64,000 nt of DNA from Motiliproteus sp041586615 (GTDB lineage: Bacteria; Pseudomonadota; Gammaproteobacteria; Pseudomonadales; Balneatricaceae): NCBI GenBank assembly GCA_041586615.1, contig JBFGZS010000007.1, positions 1 through 64,000 on the forward strand, read 5' to 3'. Every line of letters starts with the position of its first letter. Position 1 is the stretch's first letter. The notes below the pieces were generated by a model. It searched no databases. It was not told where the DNA came from and saw only the letters and a program-made list of their open reading frames with translations. A program made the translations under genes and the position numbers. Below, one piece after another: positions 8,294 to 16,300 of the stretch.

Positions 8294-10936
8294 ATGAAAT
8301 ACATGACTAGCGCGCAGATTCGTCAGGCTTTTCTGAATTACTTTAACGGTCAGGGGCACGAGGTTGTTCCCAGCAGTCCGCTGGTCCCCGGCAACGACCC
8401 CACCCTGCTGTTCACGAATGCGGGCATGGTGCAGTTCAAAGACGTGTTCTTGGGTGACGATAAGCGCGCCTATAACCGAGCGACCACGTCGCAGCGTTGT
8501 GTGCGCGCCGGCGGTAAGCACAACGACCTGGAAAACGTGGGTTACACCGCGCGTCACCACACCTTTTTTGAAATGCTGGGCAACTTTAGTTTCGGTGATT
8601 ACTTTAAGCCCGAAGCGATCCGGTTTGCCTGGGAGTTTCTGACCTCCGCGCAGTGGATGGGCATCCCCCGCGACAAATTATGGGTCACGGTGTACGAAGA
8701 GGATAACGAAGCCTTCGCTATCTGGTCCCAAGAGATGGGCGTGCCGGTCGATCGCATCGTGCGTATCGGCGATAAAGGCGGGCGTTATAACTCCGATAAC
8801 TTCTGGGCCATGGGCGATACCGGTCCCTGCGGTCCCTGTACCGAAATCTTCTACGATCATGGCGCCGATGTTGCCGGTGGTCCTCCCGGTAGTCCGGACG
8901 AAGATGGCGATCGCTATATCGAAATCTGGAACATCGTCTTTATGCAGTACAACCGTTCTGCCGATGGTGCGATGGTGCCGCTGCCTAAGCCCTCCGTGGA
9001 TACCGGCATGGGTCTGGAGCGTATCGCTGCCGTTATGCAGAACGTGCACAGTAACTACGAGATCGATATGTTTGCCCGTCTGCTGCAGGCCGTTGCCGAC
9101 GTGACCGGTGCCGAGGATATGGGCAACAAGTCACTGCGTGTGATTGCCGACCATATTCGCTCGGCCGCGTTCCTGGTCGTTGACAGCATCGTGCCCTCGA
9201 ACGAAGGGCGCGGCTATGTGTTGCGACGTATCATGCGCCGGGCGATTCGTCATGGTCATAAGCTGGGTGCCCAGGGTGATTTTTTCCATAAGCTGGTGGC
9301 TCCGTTGATCCAGGAGATGGGCGATGCCTATCCCGAACTGCGCAAGATGCAGGCGCAGGTTGAAGCGGTCTTGCTGAAAGAGGAGCAGCAGTTTGCCAAG
9401 ACCCTCGAGCAAGGGATGCGAATCCTCGAGCAGGATCTGGCCGACTTGGACGGTACCTTGATCGGCGGCGAGACCGTGTTCAAGCTGTATGACACCTATG
9501 GTTTCCCCGTTGATCTGACGGCCGATATCGCGCGCGAGCGTGACCTTCAGCTGGATATGGACGGCTTTGAGCGGGCGATGAATGCGCAGCGCGAACGTGC
9601 CCGCGCGGCGGGTCATTTCTCGGTTGATTACAACGAGAGCTTGCGCCTGGATCAGGAAACCACCTTCTGTGGTTATGACCGTCTGCAAGATAGCGCCCCG
9701 GTGCAGATGTTGTTACAGGATGGCCAGCAGGTCGACAGGGTGGCTGCAGGCAGTCGCGCTGCGGTGCTGCTTGATCACACCCCTTTTTACGCCGAATCCG
9801 GCGGTCAGGCCGGTGATCGCGGCCTGCTGAGTGGCGACGGCATTGTGTTCCGGGTTGAGGATACGATCAAGCAGGGCAAGGCCTTTTTGCATATTGGCAC
9901 CTTGGAGCAGGGCACGATTAGCGTCGGGACGACGCTCGCCCTGCGTGTTGACGCGCAGGCCAGGCAGGCGACCGTGTTGAATCACTCCGCGACCCACCTG
10001 CTGCACGCTGCCTTGCGCGACATGCTCGGTGAGCATGTGACGCAGAAGGGCTCGCTGGTCGATGCCGATCGCTTGCGGTTCGACTTCGCCCATTTTGAGG
10101 CGGTAACCGAACCGCAGTTGCTGGCATTGGAAGATCAGGTGAATCAGCAGATCCGTGCCAACATGCTCGTTACGACGCAAGTGATGGCGATAGACGATGC
10201 CAAGAGCCGCGGTGCGATGGCGCTCTTTGGCGAAAAGTATGACGATGATGTGCGTGTTGTCTCCATGGGCAGCGAGGCGATGGGCACGGTATCACTGGAG
10301 CTGTGTGGCGGTACGCATGTCGAGCGGAGCGGTGATATTGGTCTGTTCAAAATCACCTCAGAAGGGGGGGTTGCCGCCGGTGTGCGCCGCATAGAAGCCG
10401 TTACGGGCGCTGCGGCGATGTCCTGGCTGCATGACAACGAAAAGCGTCTAGGGCAGATCGCTGCGCAGGTTAAAGCCCCGCGTGAGAAGGTTACCGACAA
10501 AGTTGCCGGCTTGCTGGAGCGGAGTCGCCTGCTCGAGAAAGAGTTGGAGTTGCTGAAAGCGAAGCTGGCCAAGTCGGCCGGTAACGATCTGGTGAGTCAG
10601 GCGCAGGAGGTTGCGGGCGTGAAACTGCTGGTCGCGCAACTGGACGCTGCGGACCCCAAGACGCTGCCTGACATGATGGATCAATTGAAGAACAAACTGG
10701 GCTCGGCGGTTGTGCTGCTGGCGACGGTGCAGGAAGGCAAAATCAGCCTGGTGGCCGGCGTGACCAAGGATCTGACCGCGCGTATAAAGGCCGGTGATTT
10801 AATCCAATACGTCGCGCCACAGGTCGGCGGTAAAGGCGGCGGTCGGCCTGACATGGCGAAAGGCGGGGGCACGGCGTCTGATGCGCTGCCTGCCGCGCTG
10901 GCCTCCGTCGCCGGCTGGGTCGAGTCCCAGCGCTGA
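8294..10936 (+). CDS. alaS: Alanine-tRNA ligase
   Basis: An 880-aa class II aminoacyl-tRNA synthetase charging tRNA-Ala, of full family length. The N-terminal catalytic core has TTSQRCVRAGGKHNDLENVG and GDTGPCGPCTEI. The editing domain carries the zinc-binding pairs HSATH (near residue 564) and CGGTH (near 670). The C-terminal domain ends in the glycine-rich GGKGGGRPDMAKGGG motif that binds the tRNA elbow. It lies between recX and lysC, with 39 bp separating it from lysC, the order seen in pseudomonads. Confidence 0.99.
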   Translation: MKYMTSAQIRQAFLNYFNGQGHEVVPSSPLVPGNDPTLLFTNAGMVQFKDVFLGDDKRAYNRATTSQRCVRAGGKHNDLENVGYTARHHTFFEMLGNFSFGDYFKPEAIRFAWEFLTSAQWMGIPRDKLWVTVYEEDNEAFAIWSQEMGVPVDRIVRIGDKGGRYNSDNFWAMGDTGPCGPCTEIFYDHGADVAGGPPGSPDEDGDRYIEIWNIVFMQYNRSADGAMVPLPKPSVDTGMGLERIAAVMQNVHSNYEIDMFARLLQAVADVTGAEDMGNKSLRVIADHIRSAAFLVVDSIVPSNEGRGYVLRRIMRRAIRHGHKLGAQGDFFHKLVAPLIQEMGDAYPELRKMQAQVEAVLLKEEQQFAKTLEQGMRILEQDLADLDGTLIGGETVFKLYDTYGFPVDLTADIARERDLQLDMDGFERAMNAQRERARAAGHFSVDYNESLRLDQETTFCGYDRLQDSAPVQMLLQDGQQVDRVAAGSRAAVLLDHTPFYAESGGQAGDRGLLSGDGIVFRVEDTIKQGKAFLHIGTLEQGTISVGTTLALRVDAQARQATVLNHSATHLLHAALRDMLGEHVTQKGSLVDADRLRFDFAHFEAVTEPQLLALEDQVNQQIRANMLVTTQVMAIDDAKSRGAMALFGEKYDDDVRVVSMGSEAMGTVSLELCGGTHVERSGDIGLFKITSEGGVAAGVRRIEAVTGAAAMSWLHDNEKRLGQIAAQVKAPREKVTDKVAGLLERSRLLEKELELLKAKLAKSAGNDLVSQAQEVAGVKLLVAQLDAADPKTLPDMMDQLKNKLGSAVVLLATVQEGKISLVAGVTKDLTARIKAGDLIQYVAPQVGGKGGGRPDMAKGGGTASDALPAALASVAGWVESQR

Positions 10937-10975
10937 ATGATACCCATAGGATCTACTAGACAAGGCTGATTAACG

Positions 10976-12214
10976 ATGGCACTGATCGTGCAAAAATACG
11001 GGGGCACCTCGGTCGGCTCGGTTGAGCGGATCGAGGCGGTCGCCGAGAAAGTCAAAGGTTTCCGTGAGCGGGGCGATGATGTCGTCGTGGTCGTCTCGGC
11101 CATGAGCGGGGAAACCAATCGACTCATCGACCTGGCGAAGGCGATCGAGAATTCGCCGACACCCCGTGAGTTTGACGTCCTGGTTTCAACGGGCGAGCAA
11201 GTCACCATCGCCTTATTGGCGATGGCTTTGAATAAGCGCGGTTGTCCGGCGCGCTCCTACACCGGCAATCAGGTCCGGATTCTGACGGATAGCGCCCATA
11301 ACAAGGCGCGGATTCAGGATATTGACGGCGAGAAGATCCGTGCCGACCTGAATGCCGGACGCGTGGTGGTGGTCGCCGGTTTCCAGGGGGTTGACGAAAC
11401 GGGCAATATCACCACGCTGGGTCGAGGCGGCAGCGATACCACCGGTGTGGCACTGGCCGCGGCATTAAAAGCCGATGAATGCCAGATCTATACCGATGTC
11501 GATGGGGTCTATACTACAGATCCCCGTGTTGTCGAAGGGGCGCGGCGCCTGGATCGTATCACCTTTGAAGAGATGCTGGAGATGGCGAGTCTCGGCTCCA
11601 AGGTGCTGCAGATTCGTGCGGTAGAGTTTGCCGGTAAGTACAAGGTGCCGTTGCGCGTACTGCACAGTTTTCAGGAAGGTCCCGGGACCTTGATCAGCAT
11701 AGAGGATGACAACAGCGTGGAAAAACCGGTAATTTCAGGCATCGCGTTCAATCGTGATGAAGCCAAACTGACCGTTCTCGGGGTGCCAGACACCCCGGGT
11801 GTCGCCTTTCAGATATTGGGGCCGGTCAGTGAGGCCAATATTGAAGTCGACATGATCGTGCAAAATGTGGCCCAGGATCAGACCACTGACTTCACCTTTA
11901 CCATGCATCGTAATGACTTTGATAAAACTCAAGCTATTCTTGAAGGAGTGGCTAAGGAGTTGGGTGCACGGGAAGTGGTTGGTGACAACAAGATCGCCAA
12001 GGTTTCCATCGTTGGCGTAGGGATGCGATCTCATGCGGGTGTTGCCAGCAAGATGTTTGCAGCCTTGGCCCGCGAATCCATCAATATTCAGCTGATATCG
12101 ACATCTGAAATTAAGATTTCAGTGGTTATTGCCGAAAAGTATTTAGAGCTTGCTGTCCGTACGCTGCATTCCGCGTTTGAGCTGGATAAAGCCGAGGTCG
12201 TTAGCGAAGCCTGA
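10976..12214 (+). CDS. lysC: Aspartokinase
   Basis: A 412-aa monofunctional aspartate kinase, the first enzyme of the lysine/threonine/methionine branch. The kinase domain begins LIVQKYGGTSVGS and contains VSAMSGETNRLI and FQGVDETGNITTLGRGGSDT. Two ACT domains fill the C-terminal third (from about residue 265), as in feedback-inhibited aspartokinases. It is immediately downstream of alaS and upstream of csrA. Confidence 0.97.
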   Translation: MALIVQKYGGTSVGSVERIEAVAEKVKGFRERGDDVVVVVSAMSGETNRLIDLAKAIENSPTPREFDVLVSTGEQVTIALLAMALNKRGCPARSYTGNQVRILTDSAHNKARIQDIDGEKIRADLNAGRVVVVAGFQGVDETGNITTLGRGGSDTTGVALAAALKADECQIYTDVDGVYTTDPRVVEGARRLDRITFEEMLEMASLGSKVLQIRAVEFAGKYKVPLRVLHSFQEGPGTLISIEDDNSVEKPVISGIAFNRDEAKLTVLGVPDTPGVAFQILGPVSEANIEVDMIVQNVAQDQTTDFTFTMHRNDFDKTQAILEGVAKELGAREVVGDNKIAKVSIVGVGMRSHAGVASKMFAALARESINIQLISTSEIKISVVIAEKYLELAVRTLHSAFELDKAEVVSEA

Positions 12215-12300
12215 GCATGACGCCGGCGTGGCCTCGGGGCGCTCAATGCCCCGTGCTGGCCGGCTGAAAAAAGGGTGTATCAAAGCGCGTGTTGTATGCG

Positions 12301-12378
12301 TCTTGTATGACGTCTTGTCTTACGTGTTCTGTTACATGTTGTGTTACATGTTTTATTGCATATTGCATATTGCATTAA
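12301..12378 (+). repeat. Low-complexity short repeats between lysC and csrA
   Basis: The 372-bp gap from 12215 to 12586 holds runs of overlapping short repeats: TCTTGTATGACG-type units, TGTTACATGT twice, and TTGCATA two to three times. The rest holds the csrA promoter. An open frame of 110 codons spans the area, but its residues reflect repeated DNA (CYMLCYMFYC) and it has no recognisable start site, so I do not call it a gene. Confidence 0.6.
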
Positions 12379-12523
12379 ATCTTGTCGTCAGCGCGCGTGG
12401 GGTGCTAACAGGTAATGTCCTGGCGCCAGGTGCCGCGCTGTTAATATGCGTTGGTTTGTATCAACATCGGTATTTGTTGTGAAGTCATCCGGGAGGGATA
12501 AGCCGCTATAGTTAGCTTGAGTA

Positions 12524-12532
12524 TGCTAGTAT
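12524..12532 (+). promoter_or_regulatory. Extended -10 promoter of csrA (predicted)
   Basis: TGC followed by TAGTAT (12527-12532) forms an extended -10 element 54 bp before the csrA ATG. No good -35 hexamer is present at the right distance, which is usual for extended -10 promoters. Confidence 0.4.
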
Positions 12533-12586
12533 GGCGCGCTTACCGATCTCGGGTATTTAATAGATAAAATTTTAAGGAGAAGTTCC

Positions 12587-12769
12587 ATGTTGATTCTAAC
12601 CCGTCGTGTAGGGGAGACCCTGATGGTTGGTGACGAGGTTACTGTGACGGTGTTGGGCGTCAAGGGTAATCAAGTGCGTATCGGGGTTAATGCGCCTAAA
12701 GATGTCGCTGTTCACCGCGAAGAAATTTATCAGCGGATTCAAAAAGAAAAGAATAAGGATGAAGAGTAA
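12587..12769 (+). CDS. csrA: Carbon storage regulator CsrA/RsmA
   Basis: A 60-aa RNA-binding translational regulator. The N-terminus MLILTRRVGETLMVGDEV and the block NAPKDVAVHREEIYQRIQ are essentially the RsmA/CsrA family sequence; Arg44 of E. coli CsrA, which contacts RNA, lies in the VHREEI block that is intact here. AAGGAGA precedes ATG 12587. CsrA-type proteins often control flagellar and biofilm genes post-transcriptionally, so it may act on the flagellar region in this window (inference). Confidence 0.98.
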   Translation: MLILTRRVGETLMVGDEVTVTVLGVKGNQVRIGVNAPKDVAVHREEIYQRIQKEKNKDEE

Positions 12770-12830
12770 TTTTTTTCATATTTATGCTTTCCTTTGTCGC
12801 GGCCTTTAGATAATATTCGCCCCGTAGATT

Positions 12831-12920
12831 GGTGAGGTGGCCGAGTGGCTGAAGGCGCGCCCCTGCTAAGGGCGTATCGGAGAAATCTGATCGAGGGTTC
12901 GAATCCCTCCCTCACCGCCA
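12831..12920 (+). tRNA. tRNA-Ser (GCU)
   Basis: GGTGAGG (12831) pairs with CCTCACC (12910-12916), then G and CCA. The anticodon stem CGCCC/GGGCG encloses CTGCTAA, giving anticodon GCT. A long variable arm and the 90-nt length are typical of tRNA-Ser. The CCA end is encoded. Confidence 0.97.
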
Positions 12921-12927
12921 TCTATAT

Positions 12928-13004
12928 GCACCCGTAGCTCAGCTGGATAGAGTACCCGGCTACGAACCGGGCGGTCAGAGGTTCGAATCCTCTCGGGTGC
13001 GCCA
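12928..13004 (+). tRNA. tRNA-Arg (ACG), copy 1
   Basis: 77-nt cloverleaf: GCACCCG acceptor stem paired with CGGGTGC, AGCTCAGCTGGATAGAGT D arm, anticodon loop CTACGAA (ACG, read as ICG), GGTTCGAATCC T arm, encoded CCA. It is identical to copy 2. Confidence 0.97.
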
Positions 13005-13092
13005 TTATTTAGAATAGCGTCTGTTGCCAGGCGGTATGTAAGATAGAAGGAGGTTTGCGTTAGCGGGCCTTTTTTTTGTTCTGAAGTTTTTA

Positions 13093-13169
13093 GCACCCGT
13101 AGCTCAGCTGGATAGAGTACCCGGCTACGAACCGGGCGGTCAGAGGTTCGAATCCTCTCGGGTGCGCCA
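13093..13169 (+). tRNA. tRNA-Arg (ACG), copy 2
   Basis: Identical in sequence to the copy at 12928-13004, with an encoded CCA. The 88-bp spacer before it contains GCGGGCC followed by a T tract and no gene. Confidence 0.97.
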
Positions 13170-13205
13170 CTTCAGAATTCTGCTGGATCAGCAGGTTGTT
13201 TTATT

Positions 13206-13282
13206 GCACCCGTAGCTCAGCTGGATAGAGTACTCGGCTACGAACCGAGCGGTCAGAGGTTCGAATCCTCTCGGGTGCGCCA
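13206..13282 (+). tRNA. tRNA-Arg (ACG), copy 3
   Basis: Same as the two upstream copies except for one paired change in the anticodon stem: CTCGG/CCGAG replaces CCCGG/CCGGG, so pairing is kept. Encoded CCA; a terminator follows directly. Confidence 0.97.
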
Positions 13283-13286
13283 TATT

Positions 13287-13322
13287 AAAAAAAGGGTCTG
13301 ACCTGCGTCGGACCCTTTTTTT
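13287..13322 (+). terminator. Terminator of the csrA-tRNA unit
   Basis: GGGTCTGAC (from 13294) pairs with GTCGGACCC, preceded by seven A and followed by eight T residues. It lies 5 bp after the third tRNA-Arg. Confidence 0.95.
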
Positions 13323-13509
13323 ATGGCCGCTATCTTCTGTTTCTGCGCGCGTGTCCTTTGCGGCGAACCCCGCCGTTACGCGAAGCCCTTCCTTTACAAT
13401 AAAACGCGTTTACTCTGCCGGAGCGCTGCGGCTCGCCGGGTGCCGGTTTGGCCTAATCGGCAGGGCGCGGGTATAATCGGTGCTCTTTGCCTAGCCAGAA
13501 GTCCCTGTC

Positions 13510-14961
13510 ATGAAATTCATCGTCAAGCTGTTCCCCGAAATTACTATCAAAAGCAAGCCGGTTCGTAAGCGCTTTATACAGCGATTGCAGTCGAATCTAC
13601 AGGTTGTTTTGCGCCGCATTGAGCCCGAAATCAAGGTCAAGGGACTGTGGGACAAGATCGAGGTGGAGACCGGCTCCGGCGATACCGATCAGCTTGCGCA
13701 GATCAAGCAGGCGCTGCAGGAAACCCCTGGCATCGCGTATTTTCTCGAGGTCCAGGAGTATCCGCTAGGGGATATGCATCAGATCTATGAGCAGACCTGC
13801 GCGGTGCATGGGGCTAGCCTGACGGGAAAAACGTTTGTGGTTCGCGTCAAACGGGCGGGTAAGCACGATTTCAGTTCCATCGATGTCGAGCGCTATGTCG
13901 GCGGCGGGCTGCGTCAGCACACCGATGCGGCGGGGGTCGATCTGCACAACCCTGAGGTTATCGTTAACCTCGAGATTCGTGACCAGCGTTTGTTTATTGT
14001 TGAAAATCGCTATCCCGGCCTAGGCGGCTTCCCGCTGGGAAGTCAGGAAGGGGTGCTGTCGTTGATCTCGGGCGGTTTCGATTCAACGGTCTCCAGTTAT
14101 CTGACGATCAAGCGCGGCTGCAAAACCCATTTCTGCTTTTTCAATCTGGGCGGTGCCGCGCATGAGACCGGGGTGAAGCAGGTTTCGCACTATATCTGGA
14201 GTCGGTTTGCCTCGTCGCATCGCGTTAAATTTGTCACGGTCCCCTTCGAAGGGGTCGTGGCCGAAATTCTGAAAAATGTCCATCACTCCCAGATGGGGGT
14301 GGTCTTGAAACGGATGATGTTACGTGCCGCCACCGACGTTGCCCATACCATGGGGATAGACGCGCTGGTGACCGGCGAAAGTGTCGCGCAGGTATCCAGC
14401 CAGACGCTACCCAACCTGGCGGTTATCGACAAAGTCACCGATATGCTGATTTTACGACCGCTCGTGGTATCCGATAAGCAGGATATTATCGATACGGCGA
14501 AGCGGATTGGGACCTTTGATTTTGCCAAGAGTATTCCGGAGTACTGCGGGGTGATCTCGGATCGCCCCACCACCAAAGCGAAACTGTCGCGCATCCTGGA
14601 AGAGGAGGAGAATTTCGACTTCTCCGTCTTATCTCAGGCGCTGGCATCGATGCAGGTGATGCGTATCGATGAGGTTGACACCGAGGCTCGCAGCCGCATT
14701 GAAGTGGAAACCCGCGATGAGGTGGGTGCCGATGAGGTCATTATCGATATACGCTCCCCTGACGAAGAGGAAGCGTCGCCGTTGGACGTTGCTGGCGTCG
14801 ACGTCATAAAACTCCCCTTCTACAATCTGGGCAGCGCATTCGCCGAGTTAGCGCAGGAGCGGACGTACCTGCTGTACTGTGACCGGGGTGTGATGAGCCA
14901 GCTGCATGCGCTGTATCTGAATGATCAAGGCTTTACTAACGTCAAAGTTTACCGGCCCTGA
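13510..14961 (+). CDS. thiI: tRNA 4-thiouridine synthase / thiazole sulfurtransferase ThiI
   Basis: A 483-aa enzyme that adenylates U8 of tRNA and delivers sulfur, forming 4-thiouridine; it also supplies sulfur for thiazole synthesis. An N-terminal ferredoxin-like/THUMP region is followed by the PP-loop SGGFDST at Ser187. The C-terminal rhodanese domain keeps its active cysteine (Cys457 in LLYCDRG) and the partner cysteine Cys346 in EYCGVISD. The length matches the long, rhodanese-containing E. coli form. It is monocistronic, and it is the second thiamine-related gene of the window besides thiC. Confidence 0.97.
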   Translation: MKFIVKLFPEITIKSKPVRKRFIQRLQSNLQVVLRRIEPEIKVKGLWDKIEVETGSGDTDQLAQIKQALQETPGIAYFLEVQEYPLGDMHQIYEQTCAVHGASLTGKTFVVRVKRAGKHDFSSIDVERYVGGGLRQHTDAAGVDLHNPEVIVNLEIRDQRLFIVENRYPGLGGFPLGSQEGVLSLISGGFDSTVSSYLTIKRGCKTHFCFFNLGGAAHETGVKQVSHYIWSRFASSHRVKFVTVPFEGVVAEILKNVHHSQMGVVLKRMMLRAATDVAHTMGIDALVTGESVAQVSSQTLPNLAVIDKVTDMLILRPLVVSDKQDIIDTAKRIGTFDFAKSIPEYCGVISDRPTTKAKLSRILEEEENFDFSVLSQALASMQVMRIDEVDTEARSRIEVETRDEVGADEVIIDIRSPDEEEASPLDVAGVDVIKLPFYNLGSAFAELAQERTYLLYCDRGVMSQLHALYLNDQGFTNVKVYRP

Positions 14962-14967
14962 TTGAGG

Positions 14968-14998
14968 CGGGCACCCGCCTGTTTTGCTCGGGTGCCCG
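14968..14998. terminator. Strong hairpin after thiI
   Basis: CGGGCACCCG (14968-14977) and CGGGTGCCCG (14989-14998) form a perfect 10-bp stem with an 11-nt loop between convergent thiI and the deacetylase-like gene. The T tract is poor, so it may be only a stabilising hairpin. Confidence 0.6.
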
Positions 14999-15026
14999 TT
15001 GTGCCGAATGCGCTCGGCCGCCAGGC

Positions 15027-15950
15027 TCAGTAGCCCAGCAGTGCTTCGATATGGGCCTGGGTGCTGTACGCCAATGAGCTGGGGTTGTAACCGCCCTCCA
15101 GAACCGAAACGACACGATTGTTGCTGTAGGTGCGGGCGACATCCAGAATCAATTGCGTCACCCAGCGATAATCTTCTTCGGTTAAATGCAGGTCGGCCAT
15201 CGGGTCTTCATGGTGGGCGTCAAAGCCGGCCGAAATAAAGATCATATCGGGCTTGTGTTCCTGCAGGGCCGGGAGCCAGCGCTGTTCCACGATGCGGCGA
15301 AATACCGTGCCGTCACTGTGTGCGTCAATCGGGCAGTTAATAATATTGGGGCGAACGATATCGCTGTAGCGTTCGGGGTAGAAGGGGTGCTGAAACGTTG
15401 AGCACACCAGTACTTCGGGGCGATCTTTGAATATATCCACCGTCCCGTTGCCGTGGTGCACGTCGAAATCGAGTACGGCAACCCGTTCAATGCCGGGCTG
15501 GCTTAAGGCGTGGATAGCGCCAATGGCCACGTTGTTATAAAAACAGAAACCCATGGGGTGGTTGTGCTCGGCATGGTGCCCCGGGGGGCGAACCGCACAA
15601 AAGGCGTTATCGGTCTTGCCGGTCAGAACGCGGTTGGTTGCCAGAATCGTCGATCCCGCCGCCAGCGATGCCGCGTGCAGCGATTGCGGGCACAGGGCGG
15701 TATCTTCATCCGTGTAGACAATGCCTTTTTCCGGCTTGCGCATCAATAAGCGCTTCGGGTGCAGGGGGTGGTGGGCCAGTAAGATCTGATCTTCGGTGAT
15801 ATGTACCGACTGCACTTGAAACAGGTGGTCCATAATCCCGGTACGTTCAAGCTGGCGGGCGATAGCGCGTAGCCGGATTGGGCTTTCCGGATGTTCGGGC
15901 CCCATATTATGCAGGCCGCAATCCTGGTGGCTTATATAGGTCGTAACCAT
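15027..15950 (-). CDS. Histone deacetylase family protein (class II HDAC-like amidohydrolase)
   Basis: A 307-aa arginase/deacetylase-fold hydrolase. Zinc and catalytic motifs are intact: RPPGHHAEHN (tandem His), VLDFDVHHGNGT (Asp and His ligands), SAGFDAHHEDPM (third ligand) and the C-terminal LEGGYN. Bacterial members remove acetyl groups from small amides or protein lysines; the substrate here is unknown. A polyamine deacetylase role is possible, but acetylpolyamine amidohydrolases are usually longer at the N-terminus. It is flanked by convergent thiI and a repeat-rich 350-bp gap. Confidence 0.92.
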   Translation of the reverse strand: MVTTYISHQDCGLHNMGPEHPESPIRLRAIARQLERTGIMDHLFQVQSVHITEDQILLAHHPLHPKRLLMRKPEKGIVYTDEDTALCPQSLHAASLAAGSTILATNRVLTGKTDNAFCAVRPPGHHAEHNHPMGFCFYNNVAIGAIHALSQPGIERVAVLDFDVHHGNGTVDIFKDRPEVLVCSTFQHPFYPERYSDIVRPNIINCPIDAHSDGTVFRRIVEQRWLPALQEHKPDMIFISAGFDAHHEDPMADLHLTEEDYRWVTQLILDVARTYSNNRVVSVLEGGYNPSSLAYSTQAHIEALLGY

Positions 15951-16112
15951 AGTCGTTCGCGTGCTCCTAAGTCTCCGCTCAGTCTACTGAAAAGGCTGGG
16001 GGTAAACGCTTAGCCAAACGTCGTATTGTGCGGGGTCTGCGCCGCTGCAGGATCGGTAGTGAACGTTTTTTGCATTCGAGGTGTAAATATGTGGTGTAAA
16101 TATAAAGCTGGG

Positions 16113-16153
16113 CGGCCGCAATTGCTGTAAATTCTCAACAGCGATGGCGGCCG
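16113..16153. repeat. 16-bp inverted repeat upstream of the pseudo-receiver/TPR gene
   Basis: The arm at 16113-16128 and the arm at 16138-16153 match as an inverted repeat at 14 of 16 positions, with a 9-nt AT-rich centre. It could be an operator or an RNA hairpin. It lies in the 350-bp gap 15951-16300, where GTGTAAATAT is also duplicated (near 16081 and 16094). Confidence 0.6.
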
Positions 16154-16201
16154 TGCTAGCGGTTCGGCACCCACATGATCAGGGCGCATATTTATTGCCT
16201 G

Positions 16202-16273
16202 GTCCGATTAGTATTGTCCGAATAACGTTGTCCAAGCAATAGCGTCCAAATAACATTGCGTCCAAATAACATT
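16202..16273 (+). repeat. Degenerate 14-16 bp tandem repeat before the TPR gene
   Basis: Five consecutive units begin with GTCC at 16202, 16216, 16230, 16244 and 16260. The last two share GTCCAAATAACATT exactly. The tract ends 27 bp before the chosen GTG start. Confidence 0.75.
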
Positions 16274-16300
16274 AACCGAGAGAAACCAGGGAGGAGCGCG

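Noticed and set aside
12150..12482. Open frame of 110 codons between lysC and csrA
   Set aside because: It overlaps the lysC end in another frame, lacks a ribosome binding site, and its residues reflect repeated short DNA units.
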